DNA of 47,667 bases from JAPSGM01 sp036556985 (GTDB taxonomy: Bacteria; Chloroflexota; Limnocylindria; QHBO01), in NCBI GenBank assembly GCA_036556985.1, contig DATBIK010000049.1, positions 1 to 47,667 of the forward strand, read 5' to 3'. Under the pieces are notes generated by a model. The model saw only the letters and a program-made list of their open reading frames with translations, ran no database searches and was not told the DNA's origin. A program made the position numbers and the translations under genes. This document shows positions 32,696 through 40,523 of the stretch, in pieces. The number at the start of each line of letters is the position of its first letter. Positions within the stretch are counted from its first letter, which is position 1.

Positions 32696-33240
32696 GGCTC
32701 CTCCACCTCTCGGACCAGGAAGGTGAGGGCCGTCTCGCCGAAGCGCCGGTCGCGCCAGCGGGCCAGGCCCGGAGGTGTGGGCACCTCGGTCCGCCAGAAG
32801 TGCTTCACCACCACGCTCGCATGCGGCGCCAGCAGCGGCACGAGCCGCTCGAGCGGCGCGAGGATAGCACGCTCCTCGTACGGCGGATCGAGGAAGGCAA
32901 GGTCGTACGGCCCGTGCCGATCGCCCGCCAGGAAGCGATCGACGTCGCCGCCATGGACCGATGCCGCGGCGGCCAGCCCGGTCCGCTCCAGGTTGTGGCG
33001 GATCGCGGCGAGCGCCACCCGGCCACGTTCGACGAAGCTGGCGTGCGCCGCACCCCGGGAGAGCGCCTCGATGCCGAGCGCCCCGCTGCCCGCGTACAGG
33101 TCGAGCACCCGCGCGTCCGGGACGCGCTCGCCGAGGATGCCGAACAGCGTCTCCTTCACCCGGTCGGTGACCGGCCGCGTGGCGCGGTCGCGTGGCGCGC
33201 GCAGCGGGACGCCGCGCGCGGTGCCGGCGATCACCCGCAT
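32692..33240 (-). CDS. rsmD: 16S rRNA (guanine-966-N2)-methyltransferase RsmD
   Basis: SAM-dependent methylation of G966 in 16S rRNA. The 182 residues start MRVIAGTARGVPLRAPRDRA, with DRVKETLFGILGE, the SAM motif VLDLYAGSGALGIEALSRGA and the catalytic LAFLDPPYEE. The start is ATG at 33240, which gives the family N-terminus; ATG at 33267 would add nine residues and overlap recG. It lies 10 nt after recG and is coupled to coaD by ATGA. Confidence 0.95.
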   Translation of the reverse strand: MRVIAGTARGVPLRAPRDRATRPVTDRVKETLFGILGERVPDARVLDLYAGSGALGIEALSRGAAHASFVERGRVALAAIRHNLERTGLAAAASVHGGDVDRFLAGDRHGPYDLAFLDPPYEERAILAPLERLVPLLAPHASVVVKHFWRTEVPTPPGLARWRDRRFGETALTFLVREVEEP

Positions 33241-33250
33241 GCCGGCCCGC

Positions 33251-35341
33251 TCACGCGGCCTCCCCATCGTCCTCGCCGGCGGCGAAGTCGGACCGCAGCC
33301 GCGCCAGGCCGGGCCGCCCGGCGAGCGCCGGGTCCGCCGTCACGAGTTGGTCGGCGAGGTCGCGGGCCCGCTCCGCGAGGGCGACGTGCCGCGGCTCGAA
33401 CAGCGACGCCACGCGCAGGGGCGGCAGGCCCGACTGCCGCGTGCCGAGCAGGTTGCCGGCGCCACGCAGCGTGAGGTCGGCCTCGGCGATGGCGAATCCG
33501 TCCGACGAGGCGGCAACGACCTCCAGGCGGCGCCGCGCCAGCTCGTCGGTGGCGTCGGAGAGGAGGATGCAGAACGATCGGTGTGGCCCGCGGCCGACCC
33601 GCCCGCGCAGCTGGTGGAGCTGGGCCAGGCCGAAGCGCTCGGCGTCCTCGACGAGCATGACGCTCGCGTTCGGGACATCGATGCCGACCTCGACCACCGT
33701 CGTGGCGACGAGGAGGTCGAGCTCGCCGGCGGCGAAGGCAGCCATCGTCGCGTCACGCTCGTCGGCCCGCTGCTGCCCATGAACCAGCCCGATGCGGAGG
33801 GATGGGAGGCGGTCGCGCAGGCGCTCGACCTCTGCCTCGGCGGAGGCCACGGTGAGCGCCTCGCTCTCCGCCACCAGCGGCACGACCACGAACGACTGGC
33901 GGCCGGCGGCAGCCTCGTCGGCGAGGAAGGCCTCGATCCGGGGCAGCGCCGAACGATCCCGGATCTCGGTGCGGATCGGCTGCCGTCCGGGCGGCAGCTC
34001 GCGAATCGTCGAGATGGCGAGGTCGCCGTAGAAGGTGAGGGCCAGCGTGCGCGGGATCGGCGTCGCGGTGAGGGCCAGCACGTGGGGCTCGAGGCCGGCG
34101 CCCTTGGCCTGCAGCGCGGCGCGCTGCGCGACCCCGAAGCGGTGCTGCTCGTCGACGACCGCCAGGCCGAGGCTGCGGAACGTCACCGCCTCGCTGATGA
34201 CGGCGTGGGTCCCGATGACGACCTCCGCCTCCCCGGCCTCGATCGCGTCGTGGATCCGTCGCTTCTCCGCCGGCTTCAGCGAGCCGGACAGGAACTCGGC
34301 GCGCACGCCGAGCGCGGCGAGGAGCGGCGCCAGGCCGGCGTGGTGCTGACGGGCCAGGATCTCGGTGGGCGCCATGAGCGCGCCCTGCCAGCCGGCGCGC
34401 ACCACCGCCCCGAGCGCGACCGCCGCCACGGCCGTCTTGCCGCTGCCGACGTCGCCCTGGAGCAGCCGGCGCATCGGCCGCTCGCGGGCCAGGTCGGCCA
34501 CCACCTCGTCGACCGCAGCGCGCTGGTCGTCGGTGAGCGTGAAGGGCAGCGCGGCGAGGAGCCGCTCCAGCTCGTCGGATGGGACGATCACGCCCGCCGC
34601 GCGCATCCCCTCGCGCGCGACGCGCGCCTGGGCCAGCGTGAGCTGGAGGGCGAGCAGCTCATCGAAGGCGAGCCGGTCGAGGGCGGCCGGCACGTCGGCC
34701 GCCTCCCCCGGGAAATGGGCCGCCGCCAGCGCCTCGCGGAGCGGCAGCATCCCGTCCCGTTCGCCGGGGAGCAGCGGGTCCTCGATGCCCGGCAGGGCGC
34801 GCTCGAGCACCCGGGCCAGGAGCTCGCGCACGCGCTTCTGGGTGACGCCGCCAACCAGGGGGTAGACCGGCACCACCCGCGCGGTGTGCATCGACTCCCG
34901 GCCGGCGGGTGTGAACTCCGGGGAGGTGAACTGCGGCCGCCAGCCGCGCAGCGCGACCTTGCCACTGACCACGATCTCCATCCCCTTGCGGAGCCGCGTC
35001 TCGACGAAGCGGCGGCCGAACCAGATCGCCTCGGCGCTGCCGGTGTCGTCGGCGAGCTGAGCGATGACGCGCTGCGGGCGTCGGCCGAAGCCAGCCTCCA
35101 CCTTCACGTCGGTGACGCGCACGCGCGCCGACTGCTTCTCGTCCGGACGCAGGTCGCCGAGCGGCCGCAGCTCGCTGAAGTCGTCGTAGCGCGACGGCAG
35201 GTGGAAGAGCGCCTGCCGCGGCGTCTCGATCCCCAGCTTCCCGAGTGTCGCGGCCCCCCGGCCCAGCTCCGGGAGCGCGATCCGCAGCGGCCGGTCGAGA
35301 TCCTCAGGGGCGAGGCCGCGCCGGGTGACGGTCCGCGTCAC
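33251..35341 (-). CDS. recG: ATP-dependent DNA helicase RecG
   Basis: Branch-migration helicase for stalled forks and recombination intermediates. In 696 residues: N-terminal wedge/OB domain (LPSRYDDFSELRPLGDL, FTSPEF), helicase domain 1 with Walker A LLQGDVGSGKTAVAAVAL, MAPTEILARQHH, VVDEQHRFGVAQR and LTATPIPRTLALT; domain 2 with IGLVHGQQRADERDATM, LLVATTVVEVGIDVPNASVM and GLAQLHQLRGRVGRG. The start is GTG at 35341. GTG at 35416 in the same frame would run across the divergent rpmB promoter and add no family sequence. Confidence 0.96.
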   Translation of the reverse strand: MTRTVTRRGLAPEDLDRPLRIALPELGRGAATLGKLGIETPRQALFHLPSRYDDFSELRPLGDLRPDEKQSARVRVTDVKVEAGFGRRPQRVIAQLADDTGSAEAIWFGRRFVETRLRKGMEIVVSGKVALRGWRPQFTSPEFTPAGRESMHTARVVPVYPLVGGVTQKRVRELLARVLERALPGIEDPLLPGERDGMLPLREALAAAHFPGEAADVPAALDRLAFDELLALQLTLAQARVAREGMRAAGVIVPSDELERLLAALPFTLTDDQRAAVDEVVADLARERPMRRLLQGDVGSGKTAVAAVALGAVVRAGWQGALMAPTEILARQHHAGLAPLLAALGVRAEFLSGSLKPAEKRRIHDAIEAGEAEVVIGTHAVISEAVTFRSLGLAVVDEQHRFGVAQRAALQAKGAGLEPHVLALTATPIPRTLALTFYGDLAISTIRELPPGRQPIRTEIRDRSALPRIEAFLADEAAAGRQSFVVVPLVAESEALTVASAEAEVERLRDRLPSLRIGLVHGQQRADERDATMAAFAAGELDLLVATTVVEVGIDVPNASVMLVEDAERFGLAQLHQLRGRVGRGPHRSFCILLSDATDELARRRLEVVAASSDGFAIAEADLTLRGAGNLLGTRQSGLPPLRVASLFEPRHVALAERARDLADQLVTADPALAGRPGLARLRSDFAAGEDDGEAA

Positions 35342-35364
35342 GCGCCGACGCCCCGGTCGCGTCG

Positions 35365-35400
35365 TTGCATGGCCCGATCGTAGCGTGCTAGCATCGGGCC
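35365..35400 (+). promoter_or_regulatory. rpmB promoter with 8-bp inverted repeat between recG and rpmB
   Basis: Plus strand: TTGCAT (35365-35370), an 18-nt spacer, then TGC-TAGCAT (TAGCAT at 35389-35394). A perfect inverted repeat GGCCCGAT (35371-35378) / ATCGGGCC (35393-35400) spans spacer and -10. On the minus strand TACGAT (35376-35381) in the same repeat could be the recG -10. This may be a shared operator for the two divergent genes. Confidence 0.5.
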
Positions 35401-35452
35401 GTTCCGGCGGCGCCACCCGAGGTGCGCCGGTTCGTCTGTGATTGGAGACCCC

Positions 35453-35644
35453 ATGGCACGACAGTGCGAGATCTGCGGCAAGAAGCCGATCACCGGCTGG
35501 AACCCGCAGTCGGTCGGGATGAACCGCAAGCGCGCCCTGCGCCGCTGGATCCCGAACCTGCAGTCGGTGGCCGTCCAGCGCAACGGCCGGACCGTCCGCG
35601 TGCAGGCATGCACGGGCTGCCGCCGCACCCTGGAAAAGGTCTAG
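35453..35644 (+). CDS. rpmB: 50S ribosomal protein L28, zinc-binding form
   Basis: L28 of 63 residues. MARQCEICGKKPITGWNPQS has CxxC near the N-terminus, and CTGCRRTL the second CxxC, making the zinc-bound C-plus form. The NRKRALRRWIPNLQSV block is family-typical. The start is ATG at 35453 with GGAG six nt upstream. rpmB is divergent from recG, a frequent pairing. Its TAG shares the four bases CTAG with the stop of convergent dtd. Confidence 0.97.
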   Translation: MARQCEICGKKPITGWNPQSVGMNRKRALRRWIPNLQSVAVQRNGRTVRVQACTGCRRTLEKV

Positions 35645-36102
35645 GCCCCTCCCCCGAGGTCGCGCTCCGCGTCGAGCGCCAGCGTGAACGGCCCATCGTT
35701 CACGAGCTCCACCTCCATCTCCGCCCCGAACCGGCCGGTCGCCACCTCGTGGCCGGCATCGCGCAGCCGCTGCGCGAAGCGCGTCACGAGCGGCTCGGCG
35801 ACCGCCGGCGCGGCGGCATCGGTGAAGCCCGGTCGCCGTCCACGGCGCACATCGGCGTACAGGGTGAACTGGCTGACGACCAGGAACGCGCCGCCGACGT
35901 CGCCGATCGAGAGGTTCGTGCGTCCGGTCGCATCGGTGAAGTAGCGCAGGCTGAGCAGCTTGTCGGCCATGCGGTCGACGGTCGCCCCGTCATCGGTGGC
36001 GCCCACGCCCACGAGCACCAGAGCTCCGGGACCGATGGCTCCCACCGCCTCGCTGCCCACCCGCACGGCGGCGCGCCGGACGCGCTGGACGACGAGCCGC
36101 AT
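35641..36102 (-). CDS. dtd: D-aminoacyl-tRNA deacylase
   Basis: Hydrolyses D-amino acids from tRNA as proofreading. The 153 residues start MRLVVQRVRRAAVRVG and hold FLVVSQFTLYADVRRGRRP (catalytic SQFT block) and VELVNDGPFTLALD, the GP cis-proline region. The start is ATG at 36102, 5 nt after the lipoprotein gene. Its stop overlaps rpmB's stop on the opposite strand. Confidence 0.96.
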   Translation of the reverse strand: MRLVVQRVRRAAVRVGSEAVGAIGPGALVLVGVGATDDGATVDRMADKLLSLRYFTDATGRTNLSIGDVGGAFLVVSQFTLYADVRRGRRPGFTDAAAPAVAEPLVTRFAQRLRDAGHEVATGRFGAEMEVELVNDGPFTLALDAERDLGGGA

Positions 36103-36107
36103 GTGGG

Positions 36108-37715
36108 CTAGCCCGAGGGCGAGGCGCCGGCGCTCGGCTCCGGCTCGCCGATCCGCACGATGCCGGCGTCCTCGTTGGGTCGCGGGCCGCCGAGCGCAGC
36201 CTCGGTGAAGCGCGCCTGGGCGTTCCAGATCATCCAGCCCACCGCGCCGTTGTCATCGAGCGCGCGCATCTCGTCGCGGATCTGCGCCGCGGTGTACGGC
36301 GGGAACGGGCCGTAGCCGAAATCCTGGATCCAGGGCCGGATCCGCATCGGCAGCCCGGCGGCCTGGCGGTTCATGATCTCGAGCGTCTTGTCGATGACGT
36401 CGTACGGCGCCCGGTTCGGCACCGGGTGGCCGAACACGCCCGGGCCGTAATGGCTGGGATAGACCATCGGGCTGAAGTAGTCGACGTACGGCATGATCAC
36501 CTCCGGCCGCTGCCCGATGCCCTGGTCGTCGGGAACGATGAAGCTGATCGGGAAGACATCGGCGGAGAGGAAGGCGCGCTCGGTCTCGAGCCGCTCCGCG
36601 ATGACCCGCAGCGTGCGCCGGATGGTGGGCAGCCGGAACGACTGCGAGTTCGGCAGGTTCGTGTCGGCCACGTCGTACGGTCCGTCGCTGAAGTACCGAA
36701 TGTAGTCGAGCTGCACCTCGTCGAACCCCTTGTCGGCGAGGTCGCCGGCGATCGCGGCGAGGTACTCGGCCACGCCGGGAGCGGCCGGGTCGAGCCAGAT
36801 GCCGCCGATGTTGTCGCGCCAAGGCTCGCCGGTGGCCACGTTGCGCACCGCCAGCTCCGGACGCGAGGCGCCGACGGTGTTGTCCTTCATGCACACCATC
36901 CGCGCGATGGTGTAAATGCCGCGCTCCTTCAGCGCGGGCAGGAGCTCCTCGAGCTCGAAGATGGGACGGGCCGCCGCGCCGGACTCGACGGCCTCGGGCA
37001 AATCGGTTTCGTAGTAGAGCCAGCCGCCCGTCTCCTTCACGTCAATGACGATCGAGTTCGCCTCGGTGCGCTCGATGATGCGCAGGAGCTCGTCAAGCCG
37101 GCCGGGACCCTCGAACACGAGGCCCGGGGCGTACAGCGCACGCGTCTCGAACGGCTCGAGCGCAACGTCGATGTCCATCGACTCGCCGAGCGTGACCTCC
37201 ACGAGGCGGAAGCCCGGCATCTTCACGATGAGGGTCCCCGACTCCGGCACGTTGGCCAGGGCGTAGCGACCGCGGCGATCGGTGCGGACCGCGTGATCAG
37301 CGCCGTCCAGGAAGACGCGGGCTCCCGCCACCGGGTCGCCGCCGGCGTCGGTGATCACGCCGCGCACGACGTTGCGCCGCAGCTCCACTGTCGCATCGCC
37401 GTCGTCCGGCACGCTGATCGCCGCCGGATCATGGCCGTCGGCCTCGACCCGCAGCTCGGTGCCGCGCAGCGCGCTGACCGTCGCCGACCCGTCGGCCGTG
37501 GTGCGCGCGTCGACGCCGTCGCCGACGACCCGCGCGTCGGCGACCGGCTCGCCGCTCCCCCGCTCCGTGACCGACACGGTGAGCTCCCGCGGCTGCTCAG
37601 GCGTCGGCTCGGCGGTGGGAATGAACGGCAATGGCCCCGACTCACCGCAGGCGGCGAGGAGGAGCGACAGGGCGACGAGGGTGGCGGTGGCTCGCGGGGT
37701 CGGGACGCGGGTCAG
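36108..37715 (-). CDS. Lipoprotein with carboxypeptidase-like repeats and DUF4015 glycosidase-like barrel, CTG start
   Basis: 535 residues. The signal sequence has a lipobox LLLAAC with Cys23. Then follow two carboxypeptidase-regulatory-like beta domains (SGEPVADARVVGDGVDARTT and GDPVAGARVFLDGADHAVRT, about 40-170) and a TIM-barrel-like domain of the DUF4015 putative glycosidase type (about 190-500): SIVIDVKETGGWLYYETDLP, GIYTIARMVCMKDN, FDEVQLDYIRYFSDGP, YFSPMVYPSHYGPG, MRIRPWIQDFGYG. The frame upstream of TTG (37631) encodes the lipobox, so the true start is CTG at 37715, six nt after AAAGGAG and in a CTGA overlap with the rpe stop. Substrate unknown. Confidence 0.82.
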   Translation of the reverse strand: MTRVPTPRATATLVALSLLLAACGESGPLPFIPTAEPTPEQPRELTVSVTERGSGEPVADARVVGDGVDARTTADGSATVSALRGTELRVEADGHDPAAISVPDDGDATVELRRNVVRGVITDAGGDPVAGARVFLDGADHAVRTDRRGRYALANVPESGTLIVKMPGFRLVEVTLGESMDIDVALEPFETRALYAPGLVFEGPGRLDELLRIIERTEANSIVIDVKETGGWLYYETDLPEAVESGAAARPIFELEELLPALKERGIYTIARMVCMKDNTVGASRPELAVRNVATGEPWRDNIGGIWLDPAAPGVAEYLAAIAGDLADKGFDEVQLDYIRYFSDGPYDVADTNLPNSQSFRLPTIRRTLRVIAERLETERAFLSADVFPISFIVPDDQGIGQRPEVIMPYVDYFSPMVYPSHYGPGVFGHPVPNRAPYDVIDKTLEIMNRQAAGLPMRIRPWIQDFGYGPFPPYTAAQIRDEMRALDDNGAVGWMIWNAQARFTEAALGGPRPNEDAGIVRIGEPEPSAGASPSG

Positions 37716-38458
37716 GATCGGCTCCTTTCTGGGTCGCGGTCGGGGTGATCGGCGCCGGACGCCGCATGGCGCAGCGCCTCGACGACGGGCTGGAGGTCGC
37801 CTTCCGCGGCGTACAGCGCGCTGCCGGTCACGAGCACGTCGCCACCGGCGGCGTGCGCCGGGCCGATGGTATCGAGGTTCACGCCGCCGTCCACCGCGAT
37901 CGGCAGGTCGAGCCCCCGCCGCTCGGCCTCGTCGCGCAGGGAGCGGAGCTTGGGCAGCACATCGGCCATGAATGCCTGGCCGCCCCAGCCGGGATTGACG
38001 GTCATGACGAGGAGCAGGTCGATGCGGTCGAGGAATGGGAGAACGCGGTCGGCGGTGGTCTCGGGGTTCAGGGCCAGCCCCGCGCCGCGGCCGGCACCGC
38101 GGATCGCCGCGATGACCGCCGTGGGGTCGTCGTCCGCCTCGACGTGGAAGGCGATGACGTCCGATCCCGCGTCGGCGAAGGCGTCCACGTAGCGCAGCGG
38201 CTGGCTGATCATGAGGTGGCTGTGGTACGGCAGCCGGCTGTGGCCGCGCACCGCGTCCACGACCACCGGCCCCATGCTGATGTTCGCCACGAAGTGGCCG
38301 TCCATGACGTCGAGATGGATCGAGTCGACCCCGCCCGCGTCCGCCCGCGCGATCTCCTCGCCGAGGCGGCTGAAGTCGGCGTTCAGGATGCTCGCACTGA
38401 TGTGCGGCGGCCGGACGGCATCGGTCCCGGCCGCACCGGTCCGGTCGGCAGCGGTCAT
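37712..38458 (-). CDS. rpe: Ribulose-phosphate 3-epimerase
   Basis: Interconverts ribulose-5-P and xylulose-5-P in the pentose phosphate pathway. In 248 residues: ISASILNADFSRLGEEIARA, DSIHLDVMDGHFVANISMGP (catalytic Asp), MTVNPGWGGQAFM, and LPIAVDGGVNLDTIGPAHAA. The N-terminus carries about 15 extra residues before ISAS. The start is ATG at 38458 in an ATGA overlap with rlmN. Its 3' end carries the Shine-Dalgarno for the lipoprotein gene. Confidence 0.96.
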   Translation of the reverse strand: MTAADRTGAAGTDAVRPPHISASILNADFSRLGEEIARADAGGVDSIHLDVMDGHFVANISMGPVVVDAVRGHSRLPYHSHLMISQPLRYVDAFADAGSDVIAFHVEADDDPTAVIAAIRGAGRGAGLALNPETTADRVLPFLDRIDLLLVMTVNPGWGGQAFMADVLPKLRSLRDEAERRGLDLPIAVDGGVNLDTIGPAHAAGGDVLVTGSALYAAEGDLQPVVEALRHAASGADHPDRDPERSRS

Positions 38459-39618
38459 GACGCCACCGGCGTCGCGGCGTCCGACCCCGCAGCCCGCAGC
38501 TCGCGCAGGGATCGGCCGGCCAGCTGGGCGTGGAGCTGTCCGCAGGCCGCCTCGATCTCGCGCCCGCGCGTGTCGCGCACGGTGACGGCCACGCCCGCGG
38601 CGCGGAGCACCCCGGCGAAGGCGTCGACCCGGTCGAGCGGCGTTCCGCTCCAGCGCGAACCGGGCGTTGGGTTCAGCGGGATGAGGTTCACGTGGCAGCG
38701 CCAACCGCGGGACAGGGCCGCCAGCCGCTCGGCGGCCGGCAGGTCGTCGTTCACGCGGTCGATCATCACGTACTCCAGGCTGACGCGGCGGCCGGTCAGC
38801 TCCGAGAAGCGCCGTCCGGCGCCGATGACGCGCTCGATCGGCCATTTGCGGTTGATGGGCACCAGCTCGTCGCGCAGGCGGTCCTCCGCCGCGTGCAGGC
38901 TGATCGCCAGGTTCACCTGCGGCAGGTCGGCGATCATCGCCTCCATCCCCGGCACCACGCCGGAGGTGCTGACCGTGATGTGCCGTGCGCCGATGCCGAG
39001 GCGATCGGGATCGTTGAGCAGGCGCACGGCGGCGAACACGCGGTCGCGGTTGTTCAGCGGCTCGCCCATGCCCATGAACACGACGTTGTAGTGGCCGCTG
39101 CCCGACCCGGGCCGCCAGTCGGCGCCGAGGGCCAGCCAGGGCGTGCGGTGCCAGTGCAGGACCTGGTCCACGATCTCCCCCGGCGTCAGCTGCCGGCCGA
39201 ACCCGGCCTGCCCGGTCGCGCAGAACGGGCAGTTCACCGCACAACCGGCCTGGCTGGAGATGCAGATCGTGGTCCGCGCCGCGGATCGCCCGCGGGCGGG
39301 GGTCCGCATGAGGACCGATTCGATGCGCTGCCCGTCGGCGAGCTCGTGAACCGCCTTGGCGGTGAGCCCGTCATCGGTCTCGATCACGTGGCTGTCGGCG
39401 ATCGTCGAGAAGCGGAAGCCGGCCGCCAGCGCCTCGCGCAGCCCGACTGGCAGGTCGCTGAGGTCGGCGAAGCCGCCCGCCTCGGGCCGATGCGCGCCGG
39501 CCAGCACCTGGCCGGCGCGGTACGCGGGCTCGCCGCGGGCCTCGAGCCACGCGGCGAGCGCATCGGGATGGACCTCGCTGATCGCCGGTGGCTGCCCGGC
39601 GAACGGGAGCTCAGTCAC
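38455..39618 (-). CDS. rlmN: Dual-specificity 23S rRNA/tRNA methyltransferase RlmN
   Basis: Radical-SAM enzyme that methylates C2 of A2503 in 23S rRNA and A37 in tRNAs. The iron-sulfur motif is CAVNCPFCATGQAGF (CxxxCxxC). Also FMGMGEPLNNRDRVFAAVRL, ITVSTSGVVPGMEAM, LAISLHAAEDRLRDELVPIN and IPLNPTPGSRW; the C-terminal cysteine in EAACGQLHAQL matches the methyl-carrying Cys. 387 residues. The start is GTG at 39618, overlapping the metallopeptidase gene by 8 nt. The N-terminal region is typical. Confidence 0.96.
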   Translation of the reverse strand: MTELPFAGQPPAISEVHPDALAAWLEARGEPAYRAGQVLAGAHRPEAGGFADLSDLPVGLREALAAGFRFSTIADSHVIETDDGLTAKAVHELADGQRIESVLMRTPARGRSAARTTICISSQAGCAVNCPFCATGQAGFGRQLTPGEIVDQVLHWHRTPWLALGADWRPGSGSGHYNVVFMGMGEPLNNRDRVFAAVRLLNDPDRLGIGARHITVSTSGVVPGMEAMIADLPQVNLAISLHAAEDRLRDELVPINRKWPIERVIGAGRRFSELTGRRVSLEYVMIDRVNDDLPAAERLAALSRGWRCHVNLIPLNPTPGSRWSGTPLDRVDAFAGVLRAAGVAVTVRDTRGREIEAACGQLHAQLAGRSLRELRAAGSDAATPVAS

Positions 39619-40351
39619 GCCGCCCCATGAGCAGCATGAGGTAGTACAGGAAGGTGAGCAGCGCCGTGAGCGCGGCCGCCACGTACGTCCAGGCCGCGGC
39701 CTTCAGGACGTCGCGCGCGCCGACCTGCCGCTCCCCCTGCATCCCCAGGCTGCCGACGAAGGCGAGCGCCTTGCCGGAGGCGCCGATCTCGACCGGCAGC
39801 GTCACGAAGGTGAACACCACCGCCGCGCCGAAGGCGATGAGGCCGACCCAGGCCAGGTTCAGCGCGTTGAAGATGAGACCGCCGATGATGAGCCACGGCG
39901 CCACACTGCTGCCGAACTGGGCGACCGGCACGATCGTCTGGCGCACCGCCATCCACGGGTCGCGCTCGCGATCCTGGAGGGCGTGGCCCACCTCGTGGGC
40001 GATGACTGCCGCGGCCGCGACCGAGAGGCGCTCGCCGCCCGGCACGCCGAGGGCGACTTCGGTCGGGTCGTAGCTGCCGAGCTCCGGCCGTCCGGCGACC
40101 GTGCTCGAGACGCGCAGCACCTTGCCGCGCGGGTCGTAATGGTCGGTCAGCTGCCCGGGCACGGGCTCGATCTTCACATCGGTCAGGCCCTGGCGATCCA
40201 GGAGCCTGCGCGCGAAGTCGAACGCGCTCATGTCGATGCCGGAGTCCACCTTCGACCACTTGGCGTAGGTGGAGCGCACGCGCCACGCGGCCCAACCGGT
40301 GATGGCGATGCTGGGGAGCATCACCAGCAGCACGTACGTGAAGAATCCCAT
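39611..40351 (-). CDS. YugP-type membrane zinc metallopeptidase
   Basis: 246-residue membrane protein with N-terminal helix (MGFFTYVLLVMLPSIAITGW), the zinc-binding AAAAVIAHEVGHALQDRER, then two or three more membrane segments (APWLIIGGLIFNALNLAWVG, LTALLTFLYYLMLLM). This matches the neutral zinc metallopeptidase family PF04298 (YugP of Bacillus); substrates are not known. The start is ATG at 40351, with AGGA six nt upstream. It heads the run to dtd with a TATACT promoter 33 nt upstream. Confidence 0.9.
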   Translation of the reverse strand: MGFFTYVLLVMLPSIAITGWAAWRVRSTYAKWSKVDSGIDMSAFDFARRLLDRQGLTDVKIEPVPGQLTDHYDPRGKVLRVSSTVAGRPELGSYDPTEVALGVPGGERLSVAAAAVIAHEVGHALQDRERDPWMAVRQTIVPVAQFGSSVAPWLIIGGLIFNALNLAWVGLIAFGAAVVFTFVTLPVEIGASGKALAFVGSLGMQGERQVGARDVLKAAAWTYVAAALTALLTFLYYLMLLMGRRD

Positions 40352-40383
40352 GGTTGTCCTGCCACCTCCTTGGGGCGGAGCCG

Positions 40384-40389
40384 AGTATA
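40384..40389 (-). promoter_or_regulatory. -10 element for the yugP-type/rlmN/rpe/lipoprotein/dtd run
   Basis: Minus-strand TATACT within GGCTATACT, 33 nt before the ATG at 40351. No obvious -35. I could not identify a plus-strand promoter for the BON gene in the same 172-nt region. Confidence 0.5.
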
Positions 40390-40523
40390 GCCGAGCCCTC
40401 GTGAACCCCCGGTGCCGGACCGATGAAGACGCGTTCACCATGCCGCGCCCACCCGATCCGGGCACGCCGCATGCGGGTGGGCACGGAAGACAGCAGACGC
40501 CATCCGTACGAGGAGCGCACCAC

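Noticed and set aside
32381..35383. A 1000-residue open frame on the plus strand opposite recG, rsmD and coaD
   Set aside because: It crosses three well-supported minus-strand genes and lacks any family motif.
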